Shown piece after piece: positions 32,288-43,865 of a stretch of DNA of 64,000 bases (position 1 is the stretch's first letter; the number at the start of each line of letters is the position of its first letter). A model generated the notes under the pieces. It saw only the letters and a program-made list of their open reading frames with translations. It did no database searches and was not told the origin of the DNA. The DNA comes from Macrostomum hystrix (Eukaryota; Platyhelminthes; Macrostomidae): assembly GCA_950097015.1 (NCBI GenBank), contig CATNEN010000038.1, positions 19,130,001-19,194,000 of the forward strand, in the 5' to 3' direction. Made by a program: the position numbers and the translations under genes.

Positions 32288-32905
32288 CCAATTGCGACAA
32301 GTGACACATCATGTGACAAATGACACATAGTGTGACAAGTGACACATCATATGACAAATGACACATCATGTGACAAGTGACACATCATATGACAAATGAC
32401 ACATCATATGACAAGTGACACATCATATGACAAGTGACACATCATGTGACAAATGACACATAGTGTGACAAGTGACACATCATATGACAAATGACACATC
32501 ATATGACAAGTGACACATCATATGACAAGTGACACATCATATGACAAATGACACATCATGTGACAAATGACGCATCATATGACAAATGACACATCATATG
32601 ACAAATGACACATCATGTGACAAATGACACATAGTGTGACAAGTGACACATCATATGACAAATGACACATCATATGACAAATGACACATTATATGACAAA
32701 TGACACATCATATGACAAATGACACATCATATGACAAGTGACACATCATATGACAAATGACACATCATATGACAAGTGACACATCATGTAACAAATGACA
32801 CATCATATGACAAGTGACACATCATATGACAAATGACACATCATGTAACAAATGACACATCATATGACAAATGACACATCATATGACAAATGACACATCA
32901 TGTAA
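32288..32905. repeat. 19-bp minisatellite (GACAAATGACACATCATAT)
   Basis: About 32 copies with G/A and AAAT/AAGT variants, many as alternating pairs. 32906-33350 is AT-rich with nothing recognised. Confidence 0.95.
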
Positions 32906-33357
32906 CAGAGCGGAAAAACAAAAAACATCGAATGTCGCACAACAGTAGGAAAAACGGAATTTTTAAAACTATAGCTTGGAAAATAAAAAGCTATATATGA
33001 ATAAAGGTTCGGTATAGTAAGCAAAACAAATTAGTGTAAAAGCGAAATTGCATAGAAAAGTCTTAATTATAAATTGATACAAAGTGCTAAAAAGTAGCTA
33101 AAAGCGATAGGAATTTTCCTAAGAAAAGGAACACTGACTAAACACTTAAACACTGATTTAATGCGATAAAAGTTTAATGGCAATAAAAACAGTTATAAGA
33201 CAGTATATAAAATACCTGTTGAATAAAACATTTACACAACACGATTTTTTCTAATTATTAATAAGACCAAATACGAGTGTATATTATAAAAATCATGTGC
33301 TAAACACTCTACTAAATTAAAGAACAAAGTAAGCCTGTCAGAATATTGTCAGAATTT

Positions 33358-33363
33358 TTTATT
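33358..33363 (-). terminator. AATAAA (minus strand) of the LIM gene
   Basis: TTTATT on plus reads AATAAA on minus, about 50 bp beyond the stop codon of the LIM gene at 33412. Confidence 0.6.
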
Positions 33364-33411
33364 AAAGGAAATTATCAAGTAGAACACACAAAAGTAAAAT
33401 AAAAAGTTAAT

Positions 33412-36400
33412 TTAAGAGACGTGCATGGAACTGCCAGCAACAAAGCCTTTAGTCCCGTAGCCCTTGGCGTAGCAGCCGCGGCAATAAACTTCGCCTTTGT
33501 GCTCTGATTCACCGCCGGCCTCCAATGGTTTGCCGCAGTCGCGACATTTGAAACAGCCGCGGTGGAACACCCGGCCGCTGGCCTGGACTCGCTCGTTAAA
33601 GTACACAACAGTCTGGCAGCGGCTGCACTTTTCACCGCCACCTCCGTACTTGCCGGAGCTTGCGGTGGCGCCAACCGCTTCCGGCTGCTGCTGCTGGCCC
33701 CTGGTTAGTTTGAGAGGATTAAGTAAAATCTTGGGATCCGAGGTGGGCGATCATTGTGACTGTTTTGAGTTTTTTTTAGCCAATTCTCTGGATCTGGGGA
33801 TAACATCTTTGGGATCTTATTCGGTTCCCGCTAAGCTGGGGATCTGGGAATCCCTGGAAAAAAAACTGGGATTAGGATCAGATAAGTGAGATAAGAGATC
33901 TATAATTGTGGTTTGGGATATGGGATTTTTATAATGGATCTGGGAATGGGATTAGGGAAATGGGATTTTGATTAGGGATCTGCGCATGGGATTAGGGAAA
34001 TGGAATTTAGATTAGGGGTCAGGGAATGGGATTAGGGAAATGGGATTTAGATTAGGGATCTAGTACTTGGATTAGGTATCTAGGATTAGAATTAGGGATC
34101 GGAATTATGGATCTGTAGTTATGATTAGAAGTATTAGGTTTTTGTTAATGGATCTGGGAATGGGATTAGGGAAATGGGATTTAGATTAGGGATCTGGGAA
34201 TGGGATTAGGGAAATGGGATTTTGATTAGGGATCTAGTATTTGGATTAGGTATCTGGGATTAGAATTAGGGATTGGAATTAGGGATCTGTGGCTGTGATT
34301 AGAAGTATTAGGTCTTTTTTAAGGGATCTGGGATAAGGGGAACCATATGTTGGGCATGTGAAATAACAAGCAATCACGAAAAAATCATTTATTAAAACTT
34401 TTTTAAAACATCAATTTTTAGGTTAGAGTCGATAGTTCAAAACACTATATGAATGTCAAGCGAAGTGATAATTAGTAATTAATTAATTAGTAAGCCTTGA
34501 TTAGTAGCAATCGAGAAATACAAAATTATTCCAATCATTTCTTAAATATTATCGAATGCTAAAATTCCAAAAAACGAGAATCACAACTAATTCGATACAT
34601 TACTCTCGAATATAAAGCAAGTTAACTTGTTACCAGTACCTTATAATGCTCAAGGTCAATATATGTCGATATTATTAATACGAAGTACTTACGCCTTGCA
34701 GCGATACCAGAATTCCAAACGAGGCTCCAATACTGTCCGGCCGCTATTTTCAAGAATATAAGAAAGTCCGTTTTCAGGTCGAAATTCACGTTCAATCATT
34801 TCTACTATAAGTAGTATTCATTTTCCGAAAAAATATGTGTTTGAATAGGAAACTTCAGCGATGAAAATAGACGACTGACAATAAAATCTAGCAGACACAC
34901 AGACAATCAAAGCAACTTTTGTGAAGCGCTGATATGCATGCATTTAACTAGCTTCAGCTTCAGTAATCCTGTGGTTAGAGCTTTAGAACTGTTATTACTG
35001 AGAGCTCGGGGGATCGAATCACAACTCAACAGACAAAACTGTGTCATTGAGCAGGTCAGTTAGTTCCATAAACTAGTTCTACTAGGTACAATTATCTTAT
35101 TTTCGCTATATGCCATTGTAATAAAAGTTTAAATGCATTAACTGGAAACTGTGACTTTTATCTAATTTGTTTAACTTGAACTCCTCCTTCTGGGAGTTCC
35201 AACACTAAAAGTAATGATAGAAACGTTATAATAAAAAGTACTAGAGTGAGAAGCAAAGGCAAGTGATGGGGAATATTTTTTAGGGCGTGGTAGCTGGAGG
35301 CCACGCCCAAACAAGGCCCAGTTTTCGCGACTATAAGCTTTCATTTGAATAAAAGTACATTAGTAAGAGGAAAGGTAACAGTTACATGGGTTCAACTAGG
35401 CAACGCCTATTGTTTCTATCGAATTCTTTTTATTAACATATATCTTTTAATGATGCAAGTCCGTCTATAAACACATACAGTGGGCGTTTATACACAAACA
35501 GCTTCGAATGAAAGCTTCTAATGCACATCGATGGACAGGTAATAACTTAGCGACTAATTATTACGCATGTCGTTTTGGCTACACATTTTTTAACTCACTT
35601 CTCTATAACAAAACTGAAATAAAAGAAAATAAAGAGTCAATTAAAAGAAACAGTTAGCAAGATTAACAAAAATATTGACGACAATCTGAAGCAATCTGCA
35701 ACAGCTAAAAGTTAAGTAAAGTTCTTATCTACTGGGCATCAACTGTCCTTATCTACTGGGCATCAACTGTCCTTATCTACTGGACATCTACTGTCCTTAT
35801 CTACTGGGCATCAACTGTCCTTATCTACTGGGCATCAACTGTCCTTATCTACTGGGCATCAACTGTCCCTATCTACTGGGCTTGCACTGTCCTTATCTAC
35901 TGGGCTTGCACTGTCCTTATCTACTGGACATCTACTGTCCTTATCTACTGGGCTTGCACTGTCCTTATCTACTGGGCATCAACTGTCCTTATTTACTGGA
36001 CATCTACTGTCCTTATCTACTGGGCTTGCACTGTCCTTATCTATTGGGCTTGCACTGTCCTTATCTACTGGGCTTGCACTGTCCTTATCTATTGGGCTTG
36101 CACTGTCCTTATCTACTGGGCTTGCACTGTCCTTATCTATTGGGCTTGCACTGTCCTTATCTATTGGGCTTCCTCTGTCATTATCTACTGGGCTTGCACT
36201 GTCCTTATCTACTGGGCTTGCACTGTCCTTATCTACTGGGCATCAACTGTCCTTATTTACTGGACATCTACTGTCCTTATCTACTGGGCTTGCACTGTCC
36301 TTATCTACTGGGCTTGCACTGTCCTTATCTACTGGGCTTGCACTGTCCTTATCTACTGGGCTTGCACTGTCCTTATCTACTGGGCTTGCACTGTCCTTAT

Positions 36401-37454
36401 CTACTGGGCATCAACTGTCCTTATCTACTGGGCATCAACTGTCCTTATTTACTGGACATCTACTGTCCTTATCTACTGGGCTTGCACTGTCCTTATCTAT
36501 TGGGCTTCCTCTGTCATTATTTACTGGACATCTACTGTCCTTATCTACTGGGCTTGCACTGTCCTTATCTATTGGGCTTCCTCTGTCATTATCTACTGGG
36601 CTTGCACTGTCCTTATCTACTGGGCTTGCACTGTCCTTATCTACTGGGCATCAACTGTCCTTATTTACTGGACATCTACTGTCCTTATCTACTGGGCTTG
36701 CACTGTCCTTATCTACTGGGCTTGCACTGTCCTTATCTACTGGGCTTGCACTGTCCTTATCTACTGGGCTTGCACTGTCCTTATCTACTGGGCTTGCACT
36801 GTCCTTATGTACAGGGCCTGCACTGTCCTTATCTATTGGGCTTGCACTGTCCTTATGTACAGGGCCTGCACTGTCATTATCTACTGGGCCTGCACTGTCC
36901 TTATCTACTGGGCTTGCACTGTCCTTATCTACTGGGCTTGCACTGTCCTTATATATTGGGCTTCCACTGTCCTAATGTACAGTGCCTGCACTGTCATTAC
37001 CCAATGTGCCTGTAATATGTCTATAGCTCTTATATCGGGATTTTTAATTTATCTTAATGGTTTCATGTTTGTAACTGACAGCATTGTAAAACATACATAA
37101 TTATCACTTACGGGTGACCTTCAGACTGCAGTCCAGAACTACCAGAAGCATAACCATAGCCTTTAGTGCCAAAATGTTTTCCATAACAAATGCGACAATA
37201 AATATTGCCATCATGATCATTCACAGTTGATGAGTCGAGTGTCTTGCTGCAGCTAGCTGTACAAGTGAAACAAGTTAATGGGAGACTTAAAATTACCTTA
37301 AATACAGACAAAGAAGTGAAATTGTTGAACAAAAATACTTACAACACTTCAGGCACAACTTGTGATAGGAATTGTTTAGACATTTCACCTCCTCTGCAAA
37401 GTAAACCTTCTGCTGACAGACAGGGCACATTGGTGAAGCCCCAAAGGTTGGCAT
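33412..37454 (-). CDS. Two-LIM cysteine-rich / muscle LIM protein, 181 aa
   Basis: Adapter protein of the CRP/MLP family, known to bind actin-associated partners (alpha-actinin, zyxin) and to act in muscle and cytoskeleton. Minus-strand exons 37454-37343, 37256-37112, 33700-33412, joined in frame. LIM1 reads CPVC-x17-HKLCLKCSSC...YCRIC (from Cys10), followed by the hallmark Gly-rich YGKHFGTKGYGYASG. A linker with four Gln and SSGKYGGGGEK leads to LIM2: CSRC-x17-HRGCFKCRDC...YCRGC (Cys111 to about Cys162) and KGYGTKGFVAGS. All zinc ligands are present. The length fits vertebrate CRPs (about 190) with a shorter linker and tail. The 3.4-kb second intron contains two arrays. The first intron is only 86 bp. 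Confidence 0.9.
33885..34335. repeat. Degenerate repeat of about 36 bp (GGGATTAGGGAAATGGGATT)
   Basis: Imperfect units of GGGAATGGGATTAGGGAAAT + GGGATTTAGATTAGGGATCT, some repeated as a larger block (33950-34110 resembles 34140-34290). It lies in the LIM gene's second intron near the 3' exon. Read on the plus strand it is G-rich. Confidence 0.8.
34340..35700. other. LIM gene intron, single-copy part with a possible tRNA-like SINE relic
   Basis: Mostly AT-rich. At 34970-35045, CTGTGGTTAGAGC and GGGGGATCGAATCAC sit about 45 bp apart, like decayed A and B boxes of a tRNA-derived SINE. Its body does not match the two SINE families found elsewhere in the window. Confidence 0.35.
35715..37015. repeat. 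24-bp minisatellite in LIM intron
   Basis: About 54 copies of CTGTCCTTATCTACTGGGCT + TGCA, with CATCAA and ACATCTA variants arranged in blocks. It occupies the LIM intron next to exon 2. The unit divisible by 3 gives a 377-codon open frame that is rejected as a gene. Confidence 0.96.
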
Positions 37455-39300
37455 TGTATGAAAATTTATTGACAGCTTAAGTGCAATTTATTTACTGCTG
37501 AGTTAAATAACTGAAACTGAAATCATGATTAAAAAGGTTAATATTAGGGTATCTATAGATTCATTTTTTAATTTACTTGTATCATGCATATGTCTATTTG
37601 CAAACTTGAACATTTTTCTAAACACCAAGTTTGCATTATTTAAGGAAGGAGAGAAAATGTAACACATAAAGTTATATTTGCCTAGTTTTTTGCTTCCCAT
37701 ACAATATTTTGTTTGTGTCACATAAAACATATTGAAAAATGCTTCTGTTTATGGCTATCTTTTGCATAGGCCTAACATAGATAAATAAAAATATTTCCTT
37801 AGCTAATTGAATTAGATAAATAGAAAAAAAACTGTCTAGTTTAAAACAAATTGTTATCACTGTAACAGGATAATTGTTTTAGGAACCTTGTACATATACT
37901 TCTTAATTTTGGCTAAGAAAACTGTAATCATTCAAGTTAGAAAAAGCTAATAACAACTTAAAAATATTTTCATTATTATTTATTAATAATATTAATAATA
38001 ATTGCAGGGGAGCTGTAGGCAGTTGCAGAGCAGAGAGAGTCAGAGAGCAGAAAGGCAAACATGTACAGGCCTGCTGTGCCACCAACTCTCAATAAACAAC
38101 ATTATAAAATCGTCTTTTGCATACATCTTACAGAATTTCTCTCAAGTCTCAAGTTGAGAAGCTAGATTGCTTTTGTTAGTAGACATTGATCATAAAAAGG
38201 TGGAAAATGGCAAACACATTTTACCCGTCAGCATCTAAATATAGGTAGGAGACATGTGCAATTCCCAAGTCAGATATACTACTAAGCTAAAAAAGCCTGT
38301 CAGATTTTTTTGTTTTGGGTCTGACAATAAAAAGGGGATATAACAAAGCCATTTACAAGTCATGTCTTGCATACTGGCTGTCTAGCAGCTAGCTTATGAT
38401 GACTAAAAAAGGTCTATAATTACCTATGCATTAAACAAAATAAATTCTGAGAGTAAATGATAAGATTTTGAGAAATTATTGTTGAATCATAAACCCAAAA
38501 TTGCACTTAAAAGTCATAAAAAGTAAGTAAAATATAATTTTTTTATTTACTTGATTTTACAGAGCTATATTAAATTAAATGATAAGTGTGTTAAATAAAC
38601 AAGAAAAATCGCTTTAGAAAGAACCACTTTGTTAATACAAAAATAAAAATAATCTAGATACAGCTGATGCAAAGACAAGTTGGGTGTTGTATTAAACTAT
38701 CAAGAGATGTCTGAGGCTGATATAAGACGGATTAAGATAACACTTCTTTGAAATAAATGTATTTAAACAGTTGACTTTTTCAAACTTTATTTTAAGGTTT
38801 AAACGAAAAGTTAACATAAAAAGTTTTTGCAAAATTTATAAACAGTAAGTTTTAAACATACACTAAATAAATATTATTCTTTAATACAAAACTATGCGTT
38901 TTAAATTGTTTCTTTACATACACACCGGAATGCTTTTTACAAGGCTTTGAATCTGCGCCATCACACCCACGATGCCGAAGTATAGTTAAATCGTAAGCGG
39001 GTATGCTCGCTAATTCTAGCTTTAGCTGTGTTTCTGTGTATAAGTAATCTTAGATAAACGATTTTAAAATATTCTGTTTTGTTTTAAAAAACTTTTTGAA
39101 GAGTATGTGGTCCACCTGGAGTTTATTAATAGTATATTTAGTAGTATAGGCTTAATACTAACGTCTAGACTTTAGCATAGCTATAAGCTATGTAGAATTT
39201 ATAGAATTTGTGGATCTATCTGTGTATTTATTTTTGTCTGGCTTTACTGTTATTCCAATTCTGCTAACTTCACTATTGGTTCCTACTGAACCACAAGAAG
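37455..39300. other. Upstream region of the LIM gene, nothing firm
   Basis: AT-rich; it should contain the 5' UTR and promoter of the LIM gene, but I cannot place a TATA box or start site. At 37975-38095 a GC-richer piece abuts an (ATT)n-like tract on its left, as a SINE or LINE tail on the minus strand would; the family is not identified. Confidence 0.4.
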
Positions 39301-39314
39301 GGACTTCTAAAGTG

Positions 39315-39732
39315 GGCTATGGTGGAGTTCCGTTCGTTATATTATTTTTCAATTTCAAAATGGTGCCAAAAGCCCAGTAATGCAACGGACGATTTGGCAT
39401 GACGTGGCATATGTATGTCTATGGTCTAAAATTGACTGTTGGCTCAAGTCAAGACCTTATCGGCTCAAGTTGCTCAAGTTGCCTCACCAACTATTTGAGT
39501 CATTTGAGTCTATACCCAGTCAATACATTCGTCAACTTCATGTATTGGGTGTCCCACTATTAGGGCCTATCCAACTTGATGAACAGATAAGGAACTGATG
39601 AACCTCTGATGAACTTTTCTGAGTGTCCTCGTGTTGTTTAAATGTTGCTGCGTTGGTCGTAAAACTTGTTTAACCTGTCCGCAGTCATTTTGAATTGCAA
39701 AATAATATAACGAACGGAACTCCACCATAGCC
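39315..39732. mobile_element. hAT-like MITE, 418 bp, 8-bp target duplication
   Basis: Terminal inverted repeats of at least 34 bp: the left end starts GGCTATGGTGGAGTTCCGTT and the right end is its reverse complement, finishing AACTCCACCATAGCC. A perfect 8-bp duplication CTAAAGTG lies at 39307-39314 and 39733-39740. The interior has no transposase frame. An 8-bp duplication is typical of hAT (also P) elements. The near-perfect ends suggest fairly recent movement. Confidence 0.88.
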
Positions 39733-39740
39733 CTAAAGTG

Positions 39741-40620
39741 ATTATACATGTTTTAAAAAACATTTTAATGTTGCACTATATTGATAATCTATAGGCCCTA
39801 ACTAATAATTTTCCTGCTAGCATTTCAGATTTTTTTATGAATGATTTTAAGGGACTGCCTTTGCAGGGTCCTTTAGGCCTAATATTTAAATTAATGCATA
39901 AACCAAGGAGTCACAAGGACCACTAGAACTTAAAGGACAACTAGGCCTATTTGTAAGTAAGCCCATAAATTTGGCTAACTAAAATTGTCATAATGAACAA
40001 GTGAATACAATCAAGCAAAGATCTAACTTGTTATCTAGATTGGACCATTTCAGCCATTTTTTGCCTTTAGCTACTTTTAACATGGGGGCTGGACAATTTG
40101 GTAACAGACATGCTTGCAATCTTTAAAAATTATATACACTGAAGGTCACACTGTGTATTAAAAGAGCCAAAGATCAATGCTAGGTACACGCCAGAAGCAA
40201 AAGTTAAAGAGTTATTTGTTTGCACACTAGTGCACCATGCAAAAGCAATGCATGCTAGACATGGGACAATGGTGGATGCGCCTTGCCTTTGTGGTCCCTC
40301 AAACTTTAAATTTCTGTGTGTTTGGTGTTCCTGCTGTTACACTCTCTCCTGTGTTCCTGTAGTCCTGACCCCGTTATATGAAGTTATTGTATTACTTTTA
40401 GACTCAAATAAAAAAGATAGACACGCAGGCATAAATGAATGGGATATCGTCAGTTAGTCAGTTAGTCAGTCAGGATCACTGTATGTAGGCTGATGCAGGA
40501 AGGCTCCGTTGGGTGGCACAGCGCCAATGTAAGGGCATCTCGACTGCAGCGGCTTGCGCTGTTCAATGACCTTGCTAGTTTTGTACTTGGATGACGCCCG
40601 AGGGTCATAGAAAAATGACA
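39741..40620. other. Unannotated stretch
   Basis: No confident gene. The right part may belong to the transposase relic that follows on the minus strand. Confidence 0.4.
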
Positions 40621-40627
40621 CACTATG

Positions 40628-41937
40628 TCATTGAAGACCATTTTCTTGATCCCTGCTGTAGTACAATTTGGCAGCTCCTTCAAGGAATCTTTCTAAGGCA
40701 TTGCTCCCCAACGGCAAAACCATCCACTTCAGTTTTGCATGTAACTGAAGCGTCTCATTGGATTGGCCACCCTGCTGCTGCTGCACGAATGTATCATGGA
40801 ATAAAACGTCTTGACAATAGCTTCTGAAAGAAGACATATGATGGCACAAAGCTAAAATTCTTCAAGCTCATCAAGCTTTTAAGAAAATGAATTGTGCAAA
40901 ATTCTTGAAAAGTAAAGCATTTTCAGCACCACTAACTTTATTGTTAGGGTCAATGGAGACACAAAAAATACTTTTGTAACCTAGCCGTCACTGGATTTTA
41001 ATCATCAAAGGGGTTGAAATTGAATGCTCCAATTCTCAGTTCTCACCAGAGCCACCAGGAAGAAGAGCAAAGTTGAGCAAAGCGCAGGTCTTTTTGCCAG
41101 CTCTTCCGAAAATGCACGGGTTGCTATAAAATGAACTGTAGACAGCTGCCTCGTCCACAGTCACAGCAATGTCAGTTCTGTCAAGTGTTCAGCAAATTAA
41201 ATTTAAATTGAAGTCGGCAGAATTACGCTGTGGCGCTCTCTGCAAACTGAATCTTGCCAGTGATGTCCGGCTTCAGCCAGCCTTTATGCCCTTCGCCAGT
41301 CAGCACCAACTTGTGGATGGTGGAAATAAAGGATGCCATGTACACTCAAGACAGTCACATGTTGAGGTCACGCAAATCCTCGAACTGCGACACATCATGC
41401 ACTAAACAACAGACTTCTGCATACGATGCTAGCTCCTCGACTCTCGCTTCTAGGTTGTCCGGACTGCACATCAACATCTGAATGATGTTGAGAATGTCAA
41501 GGGCTGCGCAGTCTTGCTGGCTGCCCATCATGCAGCACTCAATGCATGAAACGAAGCTCTTTTGAAAGGCGCCGGCTAGCAGGCAAACATCAGACTCAAC
41601 ATCCTGTTTAAGGAGGTTTAGGAGATTTTTGTTTGAGTTGCCTGAGGACAAACATTATATTTCTGTTGAATAACTTTACAAGCAAGTTTATTACAGAACA
41701 GCTCTGAACAACTGCACACCCCCTGCTTGCAAAGCCACCAGCTGATTCCGCCACCAGGGCCATGCCAATTGCAAGAGCGTGGGGCAGGAGCTTCTTCGTC
41801 TGATTCATCGTCCAGGGAAGTCTCAACAAGCCAACCTTTGAGCAGGGGGACTCTATCATACTCCCCGTCAGGATGAATTGAGTCGGCACACCTCAATTCC
41901 GGTCGTAACGAGGATAATCCAGTCTGTAATATATAAT
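40628..41937 (-). pseudogene. DNA-transposase-like relic, minus strand, broken
   Basis: Several minus-strand coding blocks follow one another: 41937 downward (TGLSSLRPELRCADSIHP), 41629-41355 (NLLNLLKQDVESDVCLLAGA; LDILNIIQMLMCSP), about 41345-41225 (MASFISTIHKLVLTGEGHKG), 41162-41020 (DEAAVYSSFYSNPCIFGRAG; NFALLPGGS) and 40830-40628. The last contains EAIVKTFYSM, then in another frame GGQSNETLQLHAKLKW and NALERFLEGAAKLYY. I recall similar SEA-V--FYS / GGQSN--L-----W patterns from uncharacterised, transposase-like metazoan proteins, but this is memory and not a match. Some joins have splice-like borders; at least one frameshift in a CAG run and one stop break the frame. Most likely a decayed transposon gene; a real host gene with introns is possible. 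Confidence 0.4.
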
Positions 41938-42174
41938 TTAAGTTTTCAGGAATGGTTTTACAGCACGTATTGCGAACTAACACCATGTTTTCATGTGAAA
42001 TGAAGCAGCTGGGTAAATCCAAAATTATTGACAGAAATCTTGTCCTGAGACTTTACCACTTTCTATTGTCATAATTCTTTGTTAGTTAGAAGAAAATGAT
42101 ATTGAGATCAAGAAAATCATAAAGAAAAACACAAGAAATGCATATAACTCATTATTTTCTCATTTTCAGATATT

Positions 42175-42214
42175 TCAAGCGTCGGCTATGTGACATCACA
42201 TAGCCGACGCTTGA
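42175..42214. repeat. Perfect 40-bp palindrome (19-bp arms, 2-bp spacer)
   Basis: Left arm TCAAGCGTCGGCTATGTGA, spacer CA, right arm its exact reverse complement. It is GC-rich against AT-rich flanks and would form a very stable hairpin in DNA or RNA. Nothing nearby explains it as a terminator. Confidence 0.9.
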
Positions 42215-42930
42215 TTGAAGCAATCTGTAAGTCAATTCATGCTTATGAGAATGTCTTTTTATACACCTACTATCACTGTACAATGGTCACTAAGTGGAAT
42301 TTCTATATCTGTAATATGCTTAAAGCAGTTACTGATTCAATGCAGTATCGTGATGTAATAGGCACAATTTGTCACATAGCTGATTCTAAAGTAAAGCTTG
42401 CGTAGCTATACAGCTATAATAAATAATAATAAATAGATGCTGGAGACAAAAAAGTAGAACCAGCATGCATGCACTTGCAATACAGTTTGGAAGGACAGGT
42501 AGACACAGACAAAGCAGTCAGTCCAATGGCTTCAAGGTCAGAGTTCAGATTTTTAAGTAGAGTGACTGTCTACAACTGTGCCTCAATAGGTCAGTTGGCT
42601 AGTGCAGCAGCCTAGTATAGAGCTATGCCCCATGTGTGGTGCCTATTGTACATTTCCCAGTTGGCATTCCTTTGGTTTACAATCCATAAAATTGTTGACA
42701 ATCCCTATAGGCAAAATACTAAATAATAAATTGTTTACAATTGTATGCCAAACAATCAGTAATTCTTTTTTCTAGTCATTTTTCTAGTCATCAAACAAAC
42801 TAATTAGATTATTACAGATATATATCCACTTCAGTGTCCACTTTGGTAATTTAGCCATTTTAATGGCAGAAATATATGGCCAAAGGTAGCCTGGGGTTTT
42901 CTAGAACTGTTGCAGTGGTTGCAGCAATTG
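42215..42930. other. Unannotated stretch
   Basis: No gene recognised. GGTCAGTTGGCTAGTGCAGC near 42590 is weakly A-box-like, but no B box follows at the right distance. Confidence 0.35.
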
Positions 42931-42934
42931 AAGC

Positions 42935-43252
42935 AGAGGTTGTAGCCTAGTGGTTAGGGTGTCGGACTCATGACTTGAAGGTCGGGGGTTCGATTCCCGA
43001 CTCCACTGGAACAATTTGTGTCCTTTAGCAAGACACTTAATTCTGCATTGCAAAGCTGTTCACCCAGCTGTTAAATGGGTACCAGCATCAGTTGGGATAA
43101 TTGAAGGTGGGTGTGGCGTCCCCCCAGTCCATGGACTGAACAGCTGTATGCAGTCTTCAGATGTGCCGCGCATTAGCTGCGGCTGTGCTGTTGGCTGCAC
43201 ATCTGACCCAATTGGGGCAGGTGTAATCAATTATTATTATTATTATTATTGC
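42935..43252 (+). mobile_element. tRNA-derived SINE, family 1, full length
   Basis: About 318 bp. The head is tRNA-like: A box near TGTAGCCTAGTGGTTAGGGT, CAT at the anticodon position, and a perfect B box GGTTCGATTCC. The body includes CACCCAGCTGTTAAATGGGT and a CCAGTCCATGGACTGAAC palindrome, and the 3' tail is (ATT)n. Related copies lie at 25312-25558 (minus) and 47697-47868 (3' part). Pol III promoter boxes look intact here. Scored as a SINE and not a tRNA gene because the body continues for about 240 bp and is shared by the copies. Confidence 0.9.
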
Positions 43253-43795
43253 AGTGGCAAGTGTTTTTGGCAGTAACTTGCCTAAACAGTGCAGGCTGCA
43301 ATGTGGCTTGTGGCTGTGGCACATGAAAAATATTTGTGCTGCATGTCAGCTAGATATGTTGATTCATTACAATACATAATTGCTAGCAGCTCACACCTAA
43401 CTTGCATGCCACCATGGGTGGTCTGTGTGTCTAGCCCTAAGCTCTAGTGTCTGCCAAATAGAAAGTTGACTTTTAAGAAGCCACAATTGCAAACCCTACT
43501 GCATCTCTATGTTTGTAAAGTAAATTTAGCTCCACTGACCTCTTGTCTTAAGTTATTTCACCTATACTTATGTAAAATAATTCAAAATTGTCTAGCAACA
43601 TTTCTACTTTTTAAGTCTCTTTATTGGCTCTATATTCCAGATTTTTCTATAAAGGTATAATTGAATACCACTCAGATAACTTCTGCTCTCATAGTTAAAA
43701 CCAAACTTCTGTTAGCTTATTTGCGGGTCAGCAAACTATGCTGACATGATATGAGAGGAAAAGCAGTCAGCATGCATTCATTAAATTTACGAACA
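43253..43795. other. Region upstream of bZIP-like gene 1
   Basis: AT-rich. A promoter or 5' exon of the bZIP-like gene may lie here, but I cannot place it. Confidence 0.4.
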
Positions 43796-43865
43796 AATGC
43801 TTTTAGTATTAAAAAAAGTTTTATTAATAAACTCCAGAAACTTCAATTCAACTGCAAAGACAGAC

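Noticed and set aside
35882-37015. 377-codon HCPYLLGL repeat protein
   Set aside because: 24-bp array within the LIM gene intron; no family, opposite strand to the real gene.
42940-43015. A tRNA-Met-like gene
   Set aside because: Internal promoter boxes and CAT are present, but the sequence continues into a shared 240-bp body with an ATT tail and recurs elsewhere, so it is a SINE head.
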